Shown here piece by piece: positions 52,223 to 61,568 of a stretch of DNA of 64,000 bases. Position numbers and translations under genes: made by a program. Under the pieces are notes generated by a model. It saw only the letters and a program-made list of their open reading frames with translations, had not been told where the DNA came from and made no database searches. Where the stretch lies: contig NZ_CP101462.1 in assembly GCF_024362205.1 (NCBI RefSeq), positions 2,824,001 to 2,888,000 on the forward strand, in the 5' to 3' direction. Within the stretch, counting starts at the first letter, position 1; each line of letters starts with the position of its first letter. Origin of the DNA: Exiguobacterium aurantiacum (GTDB taxonomy: Bacteria; Bacillota; Bacilli; Exiguobacteriales; Exiguobacteriaceae).

Positions 52223-52951
52223 TCACCGAACGATATTGACCGAAGAGAAGACGAACTTGTCATAGCGGTGTCGAGCGAATGAGTATTCGAACGGCTTCCC
52301 GTTACTCAAGTAAACGACTTGTTCGACCTCGATGATTGGATCGGTAATGTCATTCTTCAAGTAACGTTGATCATACTCGTCAGGCTTGTCGGCCCGAATC
52401 ATCTTGTGTGAGCTCGTGATTGTGTAGCCGAGCTCCTGCTGGATGTAACTATAGACCGACTTCTCCAAGATTTTGCGTGACAGTCCCGTAATTAGATTGG
52501 CGACCATGTACGTCAATTCGATGACGTAAGGCTCTTCGTCCACATAGCGGACACGGCGAATCTCATAGACCGGCTCCGTCAACTCAATCATTAAATGGTC
52601 GGCAACTTCCTGGGTCGGGAATTTTACTTCGAAGTCGAGCACTTCACTGCGCAGACTACGGTCGCCGATGACCTGCGTCAATCCTCTCGTCTCTTTGCTG
52701 ATGATGTTGATGCGCTCTTTTTGGAAGCTGGCCGGCAAGATGAACGTCCCTTTGCCGCGTTTCCGATAAATCAAGCCTTCCATCACGAGAATCTCAAGGG
52801 CGCGCTTCATCGTCATACGACTGACACCAAACTCTTCCGCCAATTGAATCTCGTCCGGGAGTGGCGTTTCGAGTTCATAAGCATGTTCATTGATGCGATG
52901 TCGAATCTCATCAGCAATCGATTCATATTTTGGTTTTTTCTTTGTAGACAT
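52223..52951 (-). CDS. GntR/HutC-family regulator of the beta-glucoside operon
   Basis: 242 residues. Winged helix (YESIADEIRHRINEHAY ... IQLAEEFGVSRMTMKRALEILVMEGLIYRKRGKGTFI) and C-terminal UTRA effector domain (VYEIRRVRYVDEEPYVIELTYM). It ends the PTS operon, so it is probably a phosphosugar-responsive repressor of it. ATG 52951 has GAGGTGG upstream. A copy of its likely operator motif (ATGTATAGACAT, 52962-52973) is just before its start, which may allow separate autoregulation. Confidence 0.9.
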   Translation of the reverse strand: MSTKKKPKYESIADEIRHRINEHAYELETPLPDEIQLAEEFGVSRMTMKRALEILVMEGLIYRKRGKGTFILPASFQKERINIISKETRGLTQVIGDRSLRSEVLDFEVKFPTQEVADHLMIELTEPVYEIRRVRYVDEEPYVIELTYMVANLITGLSRKILEKSVYSYIQQELGYTITSSHKMIRADKPDEYDQRYLKNDITDPIIEVEQVVYLSNGKPFEYSFARHRYDKFVFSSVNIVR

Positions 52952-52992
52952 ATTCCACCTCATGTATAGACATATATAAATAATATATCAAA

Positions 52993-53027
52993 AAAAGCTG
53001 ACAAAGAGTAGGTCCTTGTCAGCTTTT
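52993..53027 (-). terminator. Terminator after the 6-phospho-beta-glucosidase gene
   Basis: AAAAGCTGACAA / TTGTCAGCTTTT stem with an 11-nt loop and T-run on the minus strand. It would separate the structural genes from gntR. Confidence 0.8.
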
Positions 53028-53031
53028 CCTA

Positions 53032-54456
53032 TTATTCTGTAAATCCATGATTGGCAATCACTTGTTTGAACCAATGACCAGATTTTTTGACGGTTCGTTC
53101 CTGGGTTGTCAAGTCGACACCGACGAACCCGTAACGGTTCTTATAAGCGTTACTCCATGACCAGTTGTCCATAAACGTCCATAAGTGGTACCCTTTCACG
53201 TTCGCGCCTTCTTCGAGCGCCCGATGCGTCCATTTCAAATGCTCACGAATGAAGTCAATCCGGTAGTCGTCCTGGACGCTGCCATCGGCATCACGGTAAC
53301 GCTCTTCCCCTTCAACGCCCATCCCGTTCTCAGAAATGAAGCATGGGATGTTGCCATAGTTGTCTTTCAAGTTGATTAAGATGTCATAGACACCCTGCTC
53401 ATAAATTTCCCAACCACGGTATGGATTCATCTTACGACCCGGCATCTCATAGAAGTCGAACAGATTCTCAGGCAGGAACGGCGCATCAGGATTCGGAAGC
53501 GACGCTTTGGCCTTGACCCGACGAGGTTGATAGTAGTTGATGCCAAGGAGGTCGATCGTATTCGCCCGAATGAGATCCAAGTCTCCAGATTGCATCTCCG
53601 GCATCGCGCCTTGTTCCTGTAATACGTCGATGAGTTCTTCAGGGAACGTCCCGAGCACGGACGGGTCCAAGAACGAGCGGTTGAAGATGGCGTCGGCCAA
53701 GCGTGACGCCTGCACATCGGCCGGATGTTGGCTGCGCGGATACGACGGTGTCAAATTCAGGATGATCCCGATTTGACCGGATTGTCCCTGCTCCCGATAC
53801 GCCTGGATGGCGAGCGCGCTCGATAAAATCGAATGGTAAGCGACTTGGACGGCACGCTTGAAATCGACGACGTTCGGATAGTGGAAATCGTACAAGTAGC
53901 CACCTTCGACCGGTACGATCGGTTCGTTATGAGTGAACCACGTCGTCACACGGTCGCCGAAAAGCTCGAAACACGTCTTCGCGAACTGCACGTAAGCGTC
54001 GACGACGTCACGTGATTCCCAGCCGCCTCGGTCTTGAAGCGCCATCGGCATGTCGAAGTGATATAAGTTGATGAACGGCTCGATGCCGTGATCGATGAGG
54101 CAATTGATCACGTTGTTATAGAACGTGATCGCCTCTTCATTCACCTCACCGACGCCTTCTGGGAATAGACGCGACCACGAGATTGAGAAACGGAACGTGT
54201 TATGCCCGAGCTCCTTCATGAGCGCGATGTCTTGCTCGTACAAATGATAGAAGTTAGATGCCTCGGTCGCGCTGACGCCATTGAAGAATCGGTTCGGTTG
54301 TTGCATATACCAGTAATCCCAAATATTTAAGCCTTTGCCACCTTCAAACGCCGCACCTTCCATTTGCGTCGCCGAAGATGCCGTCCCCCACCAAAAATCG
54401 GTCGGGAATTGATATGTCACTGCTGCTGATGTTTTCGTTTCTGTCGGGTTCGTCAT
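53032..54456 (-). CDS. 6-phospho-beta-glucosidase (GH1)
   Basis: 474 residues. The GH1 barrel has FPTDFWWGTASSATQMEGA at the N-terminus, acid/base Glu in WFTHNEPIVP, and nucleophile Glu in FISENGMG. It splits the phosphorylated disaccharide delivered by the PTS genes upstream into glucose and glucose 6-phosphate. It resembles the BglA/gentiobiase branch with the WSWSNAYKNRYGFVGVDL C-terminus. Confidence 0.92.
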   Translation of the reverse strand: MTNPTETKTSAAVTYQFPTDFWWGTASSATQMEGAAFEGGKGLNIWDYWYMQQPNRFFNGVSATEASNFYHLYEQDIALMKELGHNTFRFSISWSRLFPEGVGEVNEEAITFYNNVINCLIDHGIEPFINLYHFDMPMALQDRGGWESRDVVDAYVQFAKTCFELFGDRVTTWFTHNEPIVPVEGGYLYDFHYPNVVDFKRAVQVAYHSILSSALAIQAYREQGQSGQIGIILNLTPSYPRSQHPADVQASRLADAIFNRSFLDPSVLGTFPEELIDVLQEQGAMPEMQSGDLDLIRANTIDLLGINYYQPRRVKAKASLPNPDAPFLPENLFDFYEMPGRKMNPYRGWEIYEQGVYDILINLKDNYGNIPCFISENGMGVEGEERYRDADGSVQDDYRIDFIREHLKWTHRALEEGANVKGYHLWTFMDNWSWSNAYKNRYGFVGVDLTTQERTVKKSGHWFKQVIANHGFTE

Positions 54457-54488
54457 AAACTCGCTCTCCCTTACTCTCTATTTCTCAT

Positions 54489-55826
54489 TCACACCGCTTC
54501 GTCTTTCTGGTTAGCGGCTTCTTCCTGTTCTTTCTTCACATTCAAACGGTCAATAAATTTAAGGAATGGGAACCACACCGCCAAGATGATCAAGAAGTTG
54601 ACGAGTTGCAACAATCCGCCGGCAAGTGAGTTCGTCGCCATCATCCCGCTGATGAACATCGGGACGGTCCAAGGTACCGCGACCCCTGTCGGCGGCGGGA
54701 CGAGCCCTGTCGACATCGCAAAGTAAGTGACCGTGACCGTGATGAGCGGAGCAACAATCCATGGAATCATGATGAGTGGGTTCATGACAATCGGCAGACC
54801 GAAAATGACTGGTTCGTTGACGTTAAAGATCCCTGGTCCGAGTGACAGTTTCCCGATTTGTTTCAACTGCTTCGATTTCAAGAACAACAAAATCGCTACG
54901 ATGACGGCAAGCGTCGATCCCGATCCACCAAGGCCGACCGTATAGATTTCAACAAACTGTTTACTGATGATATTCGGTACTTCTCCGGTCGTCGTGTACG
55001 CGTTCAAGTTTTCAAGCGACAACGTATTCCAAATCGGATCCATGACCGAGTTGACGATGACTTGTCCATGCAGCCCGAAGAACCAGAACAATTGAACGAA
55101 GAAGATGGCAATCAATGTTGGGACGAGACCGTTACCCAATTTAACGAGCGGCTGTTGGACGACGTTGAAGATGACGTCATGTAAGTTCGTATTGAACAAG
55201 CTCGTCACACCGATGTTGAGGAGCAAGAACACAGTGAGCGTCAACAAGGCCGGTACGAGCGCCGAGAACGACTTCGCCACCGCCGGCGGTACGCCGTCTG
55301 GCATTTTGATCGTCCAGTTCTTTTGAACGACGAACCGATAAATCTCCCCGGAGAGGAAACCGGTGATCATGGCGAGGAACATTCCTTTGGCGCCAAGACG
55401 ATCGAGCGGGAGGACGTTACCGACCGCTTCTGTCATGCCTTCGACTTCAATCAGGAACGGTGTCAACAACAGGAACGATACGAGCGAAATCGCTCCACCG
55501 AAGACGGCTTCGACGTTGTAACTTTTCGAAAGATAATAGCCAATACCGAAAACGACGAAGATTGACATGATGCCCATCGTGGCCGACGGGGCGTTACCGA
55601 GTGAGGATTTGAACGCATTCAGCGTCCCTTCCGACATGAACTTGTCTAAGAACGGCAAGTTGGCAATGACGACGACGATTGAACCGAACATCGTAATCGG
55701 GAACGCGAGCATGAACGCATCCCGTAATACTTGCAAATACCGACTGTTGTTCAAGTAAGTCGCCATCGGCATGAGCAACTTGCTGATCAATAAGAACATT
55801 TTGTTGTCCTGTGACATAGGATTCAC
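54489..55826 (-). CDS. celB: PTS cellobiose-type EIIC component
   Basis: 445 residues, about ten membrane spans. LRDAFMLAFPITMFGSIVVVIANLP and FGLPIVMNPLIMIPWIVAP are signatures of the lactose/cellobiose EIIC family. It binds and translocates a beta-glucoside while EIIB phosphorylates it. The EIIA gene overlaps its start by 4 nt. Confidence 0.95.
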   Translation of the reverse strand: MNPMSQDNKMFLLISKLLMPMATYLNNSRYLQVLRDAFMLAFPITMFGSIVVVIANLPFLDKFMSEGTLNAFKSSLGNAPSATMGIMSIFVVFGIGYYLSKSYNVEAVFGGAISLVSFLLLTPFLIEVEGMTEAVGNVLPLDRLGAKGMFLAMITGFLSGEIYRFVVQKNWTIKMPDGVPPAVAKSFSALVPALLTLTVFLLLNIGVTSLFNTNLHDVIFNVVQQPLVKLGNGLVPTLIAIFFVQLFWFFGLHGQVIVNSVMDPIWNTLSLENLNAYTTTGEVPNIISKQFVEIYTVGLGGSGSTLAVIVAILLFLKSKQLKQIGKLSLGPGIFNVNEPVIFGLPIVMNPLIMIPWIVAPLITVTVTYFAMSTGLVPPPTGVAVPWTVPMFISGMMATNSLAGGLLQLVNFLIILAVWFPFLKFIDRLNVKKEQEEAANQKDEAV

Positions 55827-56167
55827 CCTTCTTGATTAGGATTTACAATCTTTTGCTCCATCATCTCGATCAAGCCAGCCGTCAAATCGAGCATCGTCTG
55901 GGTCGACATGAGATGGTCTTCGGCGTGAAGGAGCAACAGCGACATGTCCGTCTTCTCCCCGTTCGCCTCTTTCTGAATTTGAGCGAAGTGCGTCTGATGC
56001 GCTTCTTTTAACTGTTCACGTGCTGTTGTCAGTTTCGCTTCAAACGCCTCGTATGAACCGTTCTTATACGTTTGAATCGCTTCTTGAATCGTGCTCCGTG
56101 CGTTCCCGCTATGCAAAATCATCATGAACGCCATCTGTTCCAACGTTAACTCTTCCGTTCCTTCCAT
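55823..56167 (-). CDS. PTS lactose/cellobiose-type EIIA component
   Basis: 114 residues, all-helical. IHAEDHLM-like LLLLHAEDHLMSTQTM contains the phosphorylated histidine, and MMILHSGNARSTIQEAI is the N-terminal family motif. It passes phosphate from HPr to EIIB. Starts 4 bp after the EIIB stop. Confidence 0.95.
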   Translation of the reverse strand: MEGTEELTLEQMAFMMILHSGNARSTIQEAIQTYKNGSYEAFEAKLTTAREQLKEAHQTHFAQIQKEANGEKTDMSLLLLHAEDHLMSTQTMLDLTAGLIEMMEQKIVNPNQEG

Positions 56168-56171
56168 GACT

Positions 56172-56468
56172 TCACCCCATCAATTGAATTGCTTGCTCAT
56201 ATGCCGCTTTCCCATTTGCCGTTCCATAGGCCATCATATCGATGACTTCGACCGGTTTCGATGTTTGCGCTTTCAATTTGTCGAGCAAAAAGCGCATTTG
56301 CGGTCCGATGAGGATGACATCCGCTTCTTCCATCTCCTTACCGACCTGGTCTTGACCGACTGCCCAAATTTTCGCTTCGTCCCCGATTGACGCCGCGTGT
56401 TGCTGCATTTTCGTGACGAGCAGGCTCGTCGACATTCCTGAACTACAAGCGAGTAATACTTTCTTCAT
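56172..56468 (-). CDS. PTS cellobiose-type EIIB component
   Basis: 98 residues. LLACSSGMSTSLLV contains the phosphorylated Cys near residue 8. First gene of the PTS operon. The start is ATG 56468, preceded by AAGGAGTG; an in-frame TTG 6 bp upstream is less likely. Confidence 0.95.
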   Translation of the reverse strand: MKKVLLACSSGMSTSLLVTKMQQHAASIGDEAKIWAVGQDQVGKEMEEADVILIGPQMRFLLDKLKAQTSKPVEVIDMMAYGTANGKAAYEQAIQLMG

Positions 56469-56485
56469 GTTCAATCACTCCTTTT

Positions 56486-56501
56486 TTGAAATCGTTTACA
56501 A
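56486..56501 (-). promoter_or_regulatory. cre site (CcpA) at the PTS operon start
   Basis: TTGAAATCGTTTACAA fits the extended cre consensus at every position. It covers the predicted transcription start near 56500, where CcpA would repress when glucose is present. Confidence 0.85.
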
Positions 56502-56506
56502 CTTTT

Positions 56507-56537
56507 ATTATACACATGATTAATTTCATGTCTATAC
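56507..56537 (-). promoter_or_regulatory. PTS operon promoter with GntR operator
   Basis: Minus strand TAGACA (56529-56534), 16 bp, TATAAT (56507-56512). The perfect palindrome ACATGATTAATTTCATGT (56514-56531) fills the spacer, and ATGTCTATAC (56528-56537) is the reverse complement of GTATAGACAT found before gntR at 52964-52973. Confidence 0.75.
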
Positions 56538-56609
56538 TTGATTTAAAGTTTGTTTAGTTTTTAAATTTAAAAGTGTATATGATAACAAATGAGAGTGAGG
56601 GAATTGACG

Positions 56610-58394
56610 ATGAACATCATCCCGTTACAGCCACATTATCAATATCGTCTTTGGGGAGGAGACCGCTTAAAGCGTTTTGGTTTTTGTTTTGATGAAGCCT
56701 CGATTGGCGAAGCTTGGACCGCTTCAGCGTTGACACAAGGCAGTTCAATCGTGACTGCCGGACCATACGCTGGGACGACACTAAGCGAACTGTACGACAC
56801 GCATCGTGAACTATTCGGTATCGATGCGCCTGAGTTTCCGTTATTGATCAAGTGGATTGACCCGAACGATGACTTATCGATTCAAGTGCATCCTGATGAC
56901 GAGTTGGCGCAGTCACTCGAACATCAACCGTATGGAAAGAATGAATGTTGGTATATCCTCGACGCGCCCGAAGGGGGAGAAATCATTTACGGGCACACCT
57001 TTGAGTCGAAAGAGACGTTGCAGCAGGCGCTCGAAACCGGTAATGTGATGTCCGGCTTGATTCGAAAACCTGTCAGCCGCGGCGATTTTCTATACGTGCC
57101 GGCCGGGACCGTCCACGCTTTGACGAAAGACGTATCTGTTCTCGAAATTCAACAGAGTTCGGATACGACGTACCGTCTCTATGATTACGGACGCACTGAA
57201 CCAACAACCGGACACACACGTGATCTCCACGTCAATCAAGGGACACGTGCCGCATTCGCACCACATCTCGACTATGTGGAACCTGTCCTGTCACTGGATC
57301 ATTTCCGGACGCAGTTGACGCGCAATCGGTATTTCTTCGTCGAAAAATGGACGATCGAACGCGAAGAATCCGTCTCGACGGACACGTTCCGTTTGCTCTC
57401 GGTCGTCGAAGGGACACTTGAGATGGATGGATTGTTTTTCGGTATGGGTGCCACGTTACTGCTACCGGCACACCAGTCGTTTCATTTGGATGGAACAGCC
57501 GTTTGTCTCGTCACTGGTGTATCATCTCCAACCAAACAAAAGGCCCGCATCGGGATCGATTTGGGCGGCACGAATACACGCGTCGCCATCGTGTCGACGG
57601 ACGGGCATGTCGAAAAGCAATATAAGTTTAAAACACAGCCCCACCTTGAACTCGACACTTTGTTGAACCAAATCAAGCTTGCCGTCGAACGATTCCAACT
57701 CGAATATGACATCACGCACGTCGGCATCGCGGCTCCTGGTCCGCTCGACTTAAAACGAGGTGCGTTCTTGACCCCGCCGAACCTCCCGAACTGGCATCAC
57801 CAAGTGATTGTGGAGCCGTTGCGCAGTCTCCTCCGTCTACCTGTCACGTTAGAGAATGATGCCAATGCGGCGGCACTCGCCGAAGCGAAGTTCGGGGCTG
57901 GTCGGCATGTCGACTCCGTCTTTTACGTCACGGTCAGCACAGGTATCGGCGGCGGTTTCGTCTATAAGCAAAATTTGATTAGCGGGGCTCACGGTAGCGC
58001 CGGAGAAGTCGGCAATATGATCATTCGTACGGACGGACCAGCACATCCGACGCTGAACGTCGGAGCGCTGGAGACGCATGCGAGCGGAACGGCACTTCAC
58101 GAACGTGCCCGCACTAAAGGAATGACTGATTCGATGACGCTTTTGACAGACGAAATCGAACGCAGCACGTTCGTCGAGGATTTAGCGACCGGTCTCGCCA
58201 ATATCATCCACACGGTCGATCCTGACGTCATCATTCTTGGAGGAGGCGTGACGGCTTCGGCTCCGTTATACTGGAATCAGTTACAAGACGCGGTCGCGAT
58301 GCGAGTATACCCTCATTTGAGAGGAGCGACCCCCCTCGTCCTGCAGCAACTGCATGGCGACGCTGGCGTCATCGGGGCCGCGTTCTTGGCATAA
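56610..58394 (+). CDS. Fusion of mannose-6-phosphate isomerase and ROK kinase
   Basis: 594 residues in one uninterrupted frame. Residues 1-305 are a type I phosphomannose isomerase with zinc ligands Q92 and H94 (IQVHPDD), E112 (GKNECWYIL) and H169 (VPAGTVHAL). Residues 312-594 are a ROK kinase with phosphate loop DLGGTNTR (317-324) and catalytic D417 (ENDANAAAL). The ROK zinc motif CxCGxxGCxE is absent; the region reads PTLNVGALETHASG. It could phosphorylate mannose or fructose and isomerise the product. Start 56610 follows GAGGG; the earlier frame start lacks a site. It is divergent from the PTS operon. Confidence 0.88.
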   Translation: MNIIPLQPHYQYRLWGGDRLKRFGFCFDEASIGEAWTASALTQGSSIVTAGPYAGTTLSELYDTHRELFGIDAPEFPLLIKWIDPNDDLSIQVHPDDELAQSLEHQPYGKNECWYILDAPEGGEIIYGHTFESKETLQQALETGNVMSGLIRKPVSRGDFLYVPAGTVHALTKDVSVLEIQQSSDTTYRLYDYGRTEPTTGHTRDLHVNQGTRAAFAPHLDYVEPVLSLDHFRTQLTRNRYFFVEKWTIEREESVSTDTFRLLSVVEGTLEMDGLFFGMGATLLLPAHQSFHLDGTAVCLVTGVSSPTKQKARIGIDLGGTNTRVAIVSTDGHVEKQYKFKTQPHLELDTLLNQIKLAVERFQLEYDITHVGIAAPGPLDLKRGAFLTPPNLPNWHHQVIVEPLRSLLRLPVTLENDANAAALAEAKFGAGRHVDSVFYVTVSTGIGGGFVYKQNLISGAHGSAGEVGNMIIRTDGPAHPTLNVGALETHASGTALHERARTKGMTDSMTLLTDEIERSTFVEDLATGLANIIHTVDPDVIILGGGVTASAPLYWNQLQDAVAMRVYPHLRGATPLVLQQLHGDAGVIGAAFLA

Positions 58395-58407
58395 GGAGTG
58401 AAAAGAG

Positions 58408-59280
58408 ATGCAACATTATTTAGCCATCGATATTGGTGGTACCAGTATTAAATACGGAGTCGTCCAATCCGACGGAAACCTCCTGTCGAACAAACACGTC
58501 CCAACCCCAGCGACGTGGGACGGCTTGCTCGAACAAATCGATGTAATTTTTAACGAAGCGACCGGCGAGGCCCCTCTCGACGGCATCGCCTTCAGTGCGC
58601 CCGGCTCTGTCGACTCGACAACCGGTGTGATTCATGGAATCAGCGCATTGCCGTATATCCATAATCGTCCTTTCCTACAGCCGTTCGAAGACCGCTACGC
58701 CCTGCCTATCACCGTCTTGAACGACGCCAATGCGGCCGCGCTCGCGGAAGGGTGGACCGGTGCGGCCGCATCCGTGAAACGCTATGCGACCGTGGTTATC
58801 GGAACAGGCATCGGCGGAGCTTTCGTCGATTCGGACGTCCTCATGATCGGCTCACATTTCCACGGTGGTGAATTCGGTTACTGGATTCTCGACCCGTCTC
58901 TTCCCCATCCAGATGGGACATGGAGTAAAATCGGCGCCACCGCCGCTCTCGTCCATCGATGCAGCGAGCAACTCGGACGTCTGCTTACCGGAAAAGATGT
59001 GTTCGCGCTTCAAACTGAACCGATTATCCAAACAGAATTGGAACGGTTCTACCGCTGGAACGCGATCGGCATCTACAATCTCCAGTTCGGGCTTGACCCG
59101 GAACGGATTTTGATTGGTGGCGGCATCAGCCGGCGTCCTGAAGTGCGGGATGGCATCAAGCGACACTTGGACGCGCTTTGCGACGCGTTCGGGACGTTCC
59201 GTATCGACGTCGAGACATGCGCCCACTTCAACGAGGCCAACTTGATTGGTGCGGCACGGTTTCACATGTTAGCCAAGTAA
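58408..59280 (+). CDS. ROK-family sugar kinase (beta-glucoside kinase-like)
   Basis: 290 residues. ATP loop DIGGTSIKYG (8-17), catalytic Asp in LNDANAAALAEG, and GTGIGGAFV. It also lacks the cysteines of the ROK zinc motif (GGEFGYWILDP...). It resembles BglK-type kinases that phosphorylate cellobiose or other beta-glucosides, which fits the neighbouring operon. It is 13 bp after the fusion gene, with AAGGAGTG before its start, so the two are cotranscribed. Confidence 0.88.
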   Translation: MQHYLAIDIGGTSIKYGVVQSDGNLLSNKHVPTPATWDGLLEQIDVIFNEATGEAPLDGIAFSAPGSVDSTTGVIHGISALPYIHNRPFLQPFEDRYALPITVLNDANAAALAEGWTGAAASVKRYATVVIGTGIGGAFVDSDVLMIGSHFHGGEFGYWILDPSLPHPDGTWSKIGATAALVHRCSEQLGRLLTGKDVFALQTEPIIQTELERFYRWNAIGIYNLQFGLDPERILIGGGISRRPEVRDGIKRHLDALCDAFGTFRIDVETCAHFNEANLIGAARFHMLAK

Positions 59281-59322
59281 AAAGGGTTTCAGTCACGATT
59301 CAGCGTGATTGAAACCCTTTTA
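59280..59322. terminator. Bidirectional terminator after the ROK gene
   Basis: AAAGGGTTTCAgTCACG / CGTGAtTGAAACCCTTT long stem with T4 after it. Confidence 0.88.
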
Positions 59323-59814
59323 TTGTGCTAGTCGATTTTCATGAAGGTGATGGTACACCTCGTCCCGTATTGCTTCGAGCGTACGTTCATGGACAATCAT
59401 GTGGGCCCGAATCGTTCGATTGACCCGTTCATCGATCATCCCCGCTTCCAAATGCCGATCTAACACGGGGAGACTAAAGTCATCGATTGGCAAATAGGCG
59501 ACTGGGACTATCACATCCTCCGCCTTCACGGAGACTTGAACCCCGTTCACATCGGGAAAGAAATAGGATTCATAATACGGTTCCACGACCAGCTCCTCTT
59601 TCATCGCATCCCGCACTTCAGGAATCGTCGTCGGCAGGGCGATGAAGTACACCATTTGGTCAAACGAGAACGCGACGTCTTTCAGCGAAACACCCAGTCC
59701 CTCCGCGTGTCGTTTGGCCACACGCCCCGTGACAAATCGATAACTGGGCCGACTCGTAAACAGGATGGTCGCGATAAACGCGACGGTCATGATCATGACA
59801 CTGAATTCGGTCAT
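59320..59814 (-). CDS. Unknown protein downstream of the GGDEF gene
   Basis: 164 residues. One N-terminal membrane segment (about 3-20), then a soluble acidic domain (FSFDQMVYFIALPTTIPEVRDAM, VSVKAEDVIVPVAYLPIDDF) that was not matched to a family. Its ATG overlaps the stop of the diguanylate cyclase gene by ATGA, so the two are made together and may act together at the membrane. Confidence 0.7.
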   Translation of the reverse strand: MTEFSVMIMTVAFIATILFTSRPSYRFVTGRVAKRHAEGLGVSLKDVAFSFDQMVYFIALPTTIPEVRDAMKEELVVEPYYESYFFPDVNGVQVSVKAEDVIVPVAYLPIDDFSLPVLDRHLEAGMIDERVNRTIRAHMIVHERTLEAIRDEVYHHLHENRLAQ

Positions 59815-61328
59815 AGCGGCACCCCTTCCCAGCGGCAGACTTGGTTTTTACCTCGTGATTTGGCCGCGTATAGCGCTTGGTCGGCGCACTCAATCAACCG
59901 TTCGCGTGACTGTTCGTGAAGCGTGTGCTTCGAAGCGACACCAAAGCTGAGCGTCAATCGCTCGCCCGGTTGTCGTTCCCCGTGCGTGAAGTTCGTTCCG
60001 AGCACGGCCGTACGAATCGTCTCCGCCACATGCGACGCCTCGACTTCATCGAACTGCGGCAACAGGACGACAAACTCTTCGCCCCCGAACCGATACGCCA
60101 TCTGTTCATCCGGCACGCTCCGCCGAATGACACTCGCGAGTCGTGTGAGTAACTCATTTCCAGCCAAATGGCCGTTCGTGTCATTGTAATGTTTGAAATG
60201 GTCGATATCCATGACGATGAGTGACAATTCGTCCGTTTCGCACTCTCGGAACAAGACGTCCAAGTCCTGTTCGAACGAGCGGTGGTTTTTCAGACGCGTT
60301 AAACCGTCACGAAGCGCCAACGTCTCGATCCGCTGGTACAACATCGTCTGGTGCAACGCGAGCGAGGCTTGCTCCGCAATCGGTCGGACACTGTCAATCT
60401 TTTGAGGGGTGATCGGCTTTTTATTGACAACGTTATCGATGACGAGGAGTCCGTAAGGAATGCCTTGATGGTGAAGCGGGAAAATCGTGCATTCATCCAT
60501 TTGTAAATCAGTATGTAGCATGCGCAACACCGGATCGTCGGTGATGCTCGCATAAACATGGAGCGGCCGACCCGAATCGAGTGTCTGTTTGAACAGGTGG
60601 TTGCCATGAAACGGGATCGTCATTTTCCGAATCCGTTCATTCAACTGCTCATCGTGTGACGAGTCCGTCTCTTTTTCGTCAATCAGACCTTGAAGATCAT
60701 AATGTTGTCGGGTGATTTCTTCCCAAATTTGAAACCCGTCTTCCGGATTCATCGGTCCCGTTCCCATGACACCATAAATGCTATCTTTTTCCAAATCCGC
60801 GAAAAAGATGATGGAACGGTTAAAGCCAAGACCATGCCCCGCCGTCACAGACGTCAAAATTGTCTGTAGCAACCGGTCCGGATCGAGCGTGTCTTGCATC
60901 GTAAAACTAACTTCCCGAAACACGTTCAATTGACGAGAACTCGCCGTCAACATCCGCAATCGACCTGAGCGCTCTCGCTTCAATTGGTTGACGTAACCAA
61001 AGAGCAGCGCGGCTCCTAGCCCGAAGAAAACATAACTAAGCAACAGTGGAAAGGATAATATCCCGGATTGGCTGTATACTAAGAGCCAGCTGACCATGAT
61101 TGCAACAGTCATGCCTTTCCAATGAAAACAGACGAGGCCGGTCATAATCAATAACAGCACGGACCAATGTAAATCATAAAAATCGAATAACACCCCGTGC
61201 CAAATCACGACGAGGCTGCTCGCCCCGGCGAGCAACCAGCGATTCAGGGCGGGGGTCGTCATCAACCGGAGGATGTTGAGGACGATGGTAATTAGGACGA
61301 TACCGCCAATCAATAAGCCATAAACCAT
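59811..61328 (-). CDS. Membrane diguanylate cyclase (7TM-like, GAF, GGDEF)
   Basis: 505 residues from ATG 61328 (GAGGGG 5 nt upstream). About five or six N-terminal membrane spans (1-115), a coiled connector, a GAF-like domain (about 140-330, HHQGIPYGLLVIDNV) and a C-terminal GGDEF domain whose active site reads GGEEF (RFGGEEFVVLLP). It should make cyclic di-GMP. The RxxD inhibitory site five residues before GGEEF is missing, so feedback inhibition is unlikely. Ligand unknown. Confidence 0.9.
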   Translation of the reverse strand: MVYGLLIGGIVLITIVLNILRLMTTPALNRWLLAGASSLVVIWHGVLFDFYDLHWSVLLLIMTGLVCFHWKGMTVAIMVSWLLVYSQSGILSFPLLLSYVFFGLGAALLFGYVNQLKRERSGRLRMLTASSRQLNVFREVSFTMQDTLDPDRLLQTILTSVTAGHGLGFNRSIIFFADLEKDSIYGVMGTGPMNPEDGFQIWEEITRQHYDLQGLIDEKETDSSHDEQLNERIRKMTIPFHGNHLFKQTLDSGRPLHVYASITDDPVLRMLHTDLQMDECTIFPLHHQGIPYGLLVIDNVVNKKPITPQKIDSVRPIAEQASLALHQTMLYQRIETLALRDGLTRLKNHRSFEQDLDVLFRECETDELSLIVMDIDHFKHYNDTNGHLAGNELLTRLASVIRRSVPDEQMAYRFGGEEFVVLLPQFDEVEASHVAETIRTAVLGTNFTHGERQPGERLTLSFGVASKHTLHEQSRERLIECADQALYAAKSRGKNQVCRWEGVPL

Positions 61329-61568
61329 GGTTACCCCTCGTTTCATCGAATCATCTGTATATATGATTATAAATCGAATCCCCGAAGGCGGGACTGAATT
61401 TGTCCAATCACTGACCAAACTTTTAAGTTCCTTGAAGTATTTTCCATAAGATGTCGAACGTCTTTACTCCACGTCTCATATGAGTGATTTCACATAATCC
61501 TTTCGTTTACTTTAGTAGAGTAACGTGGAATGATGGAATTAATTAACCCATTTAAGCGAGGTGGAAGC

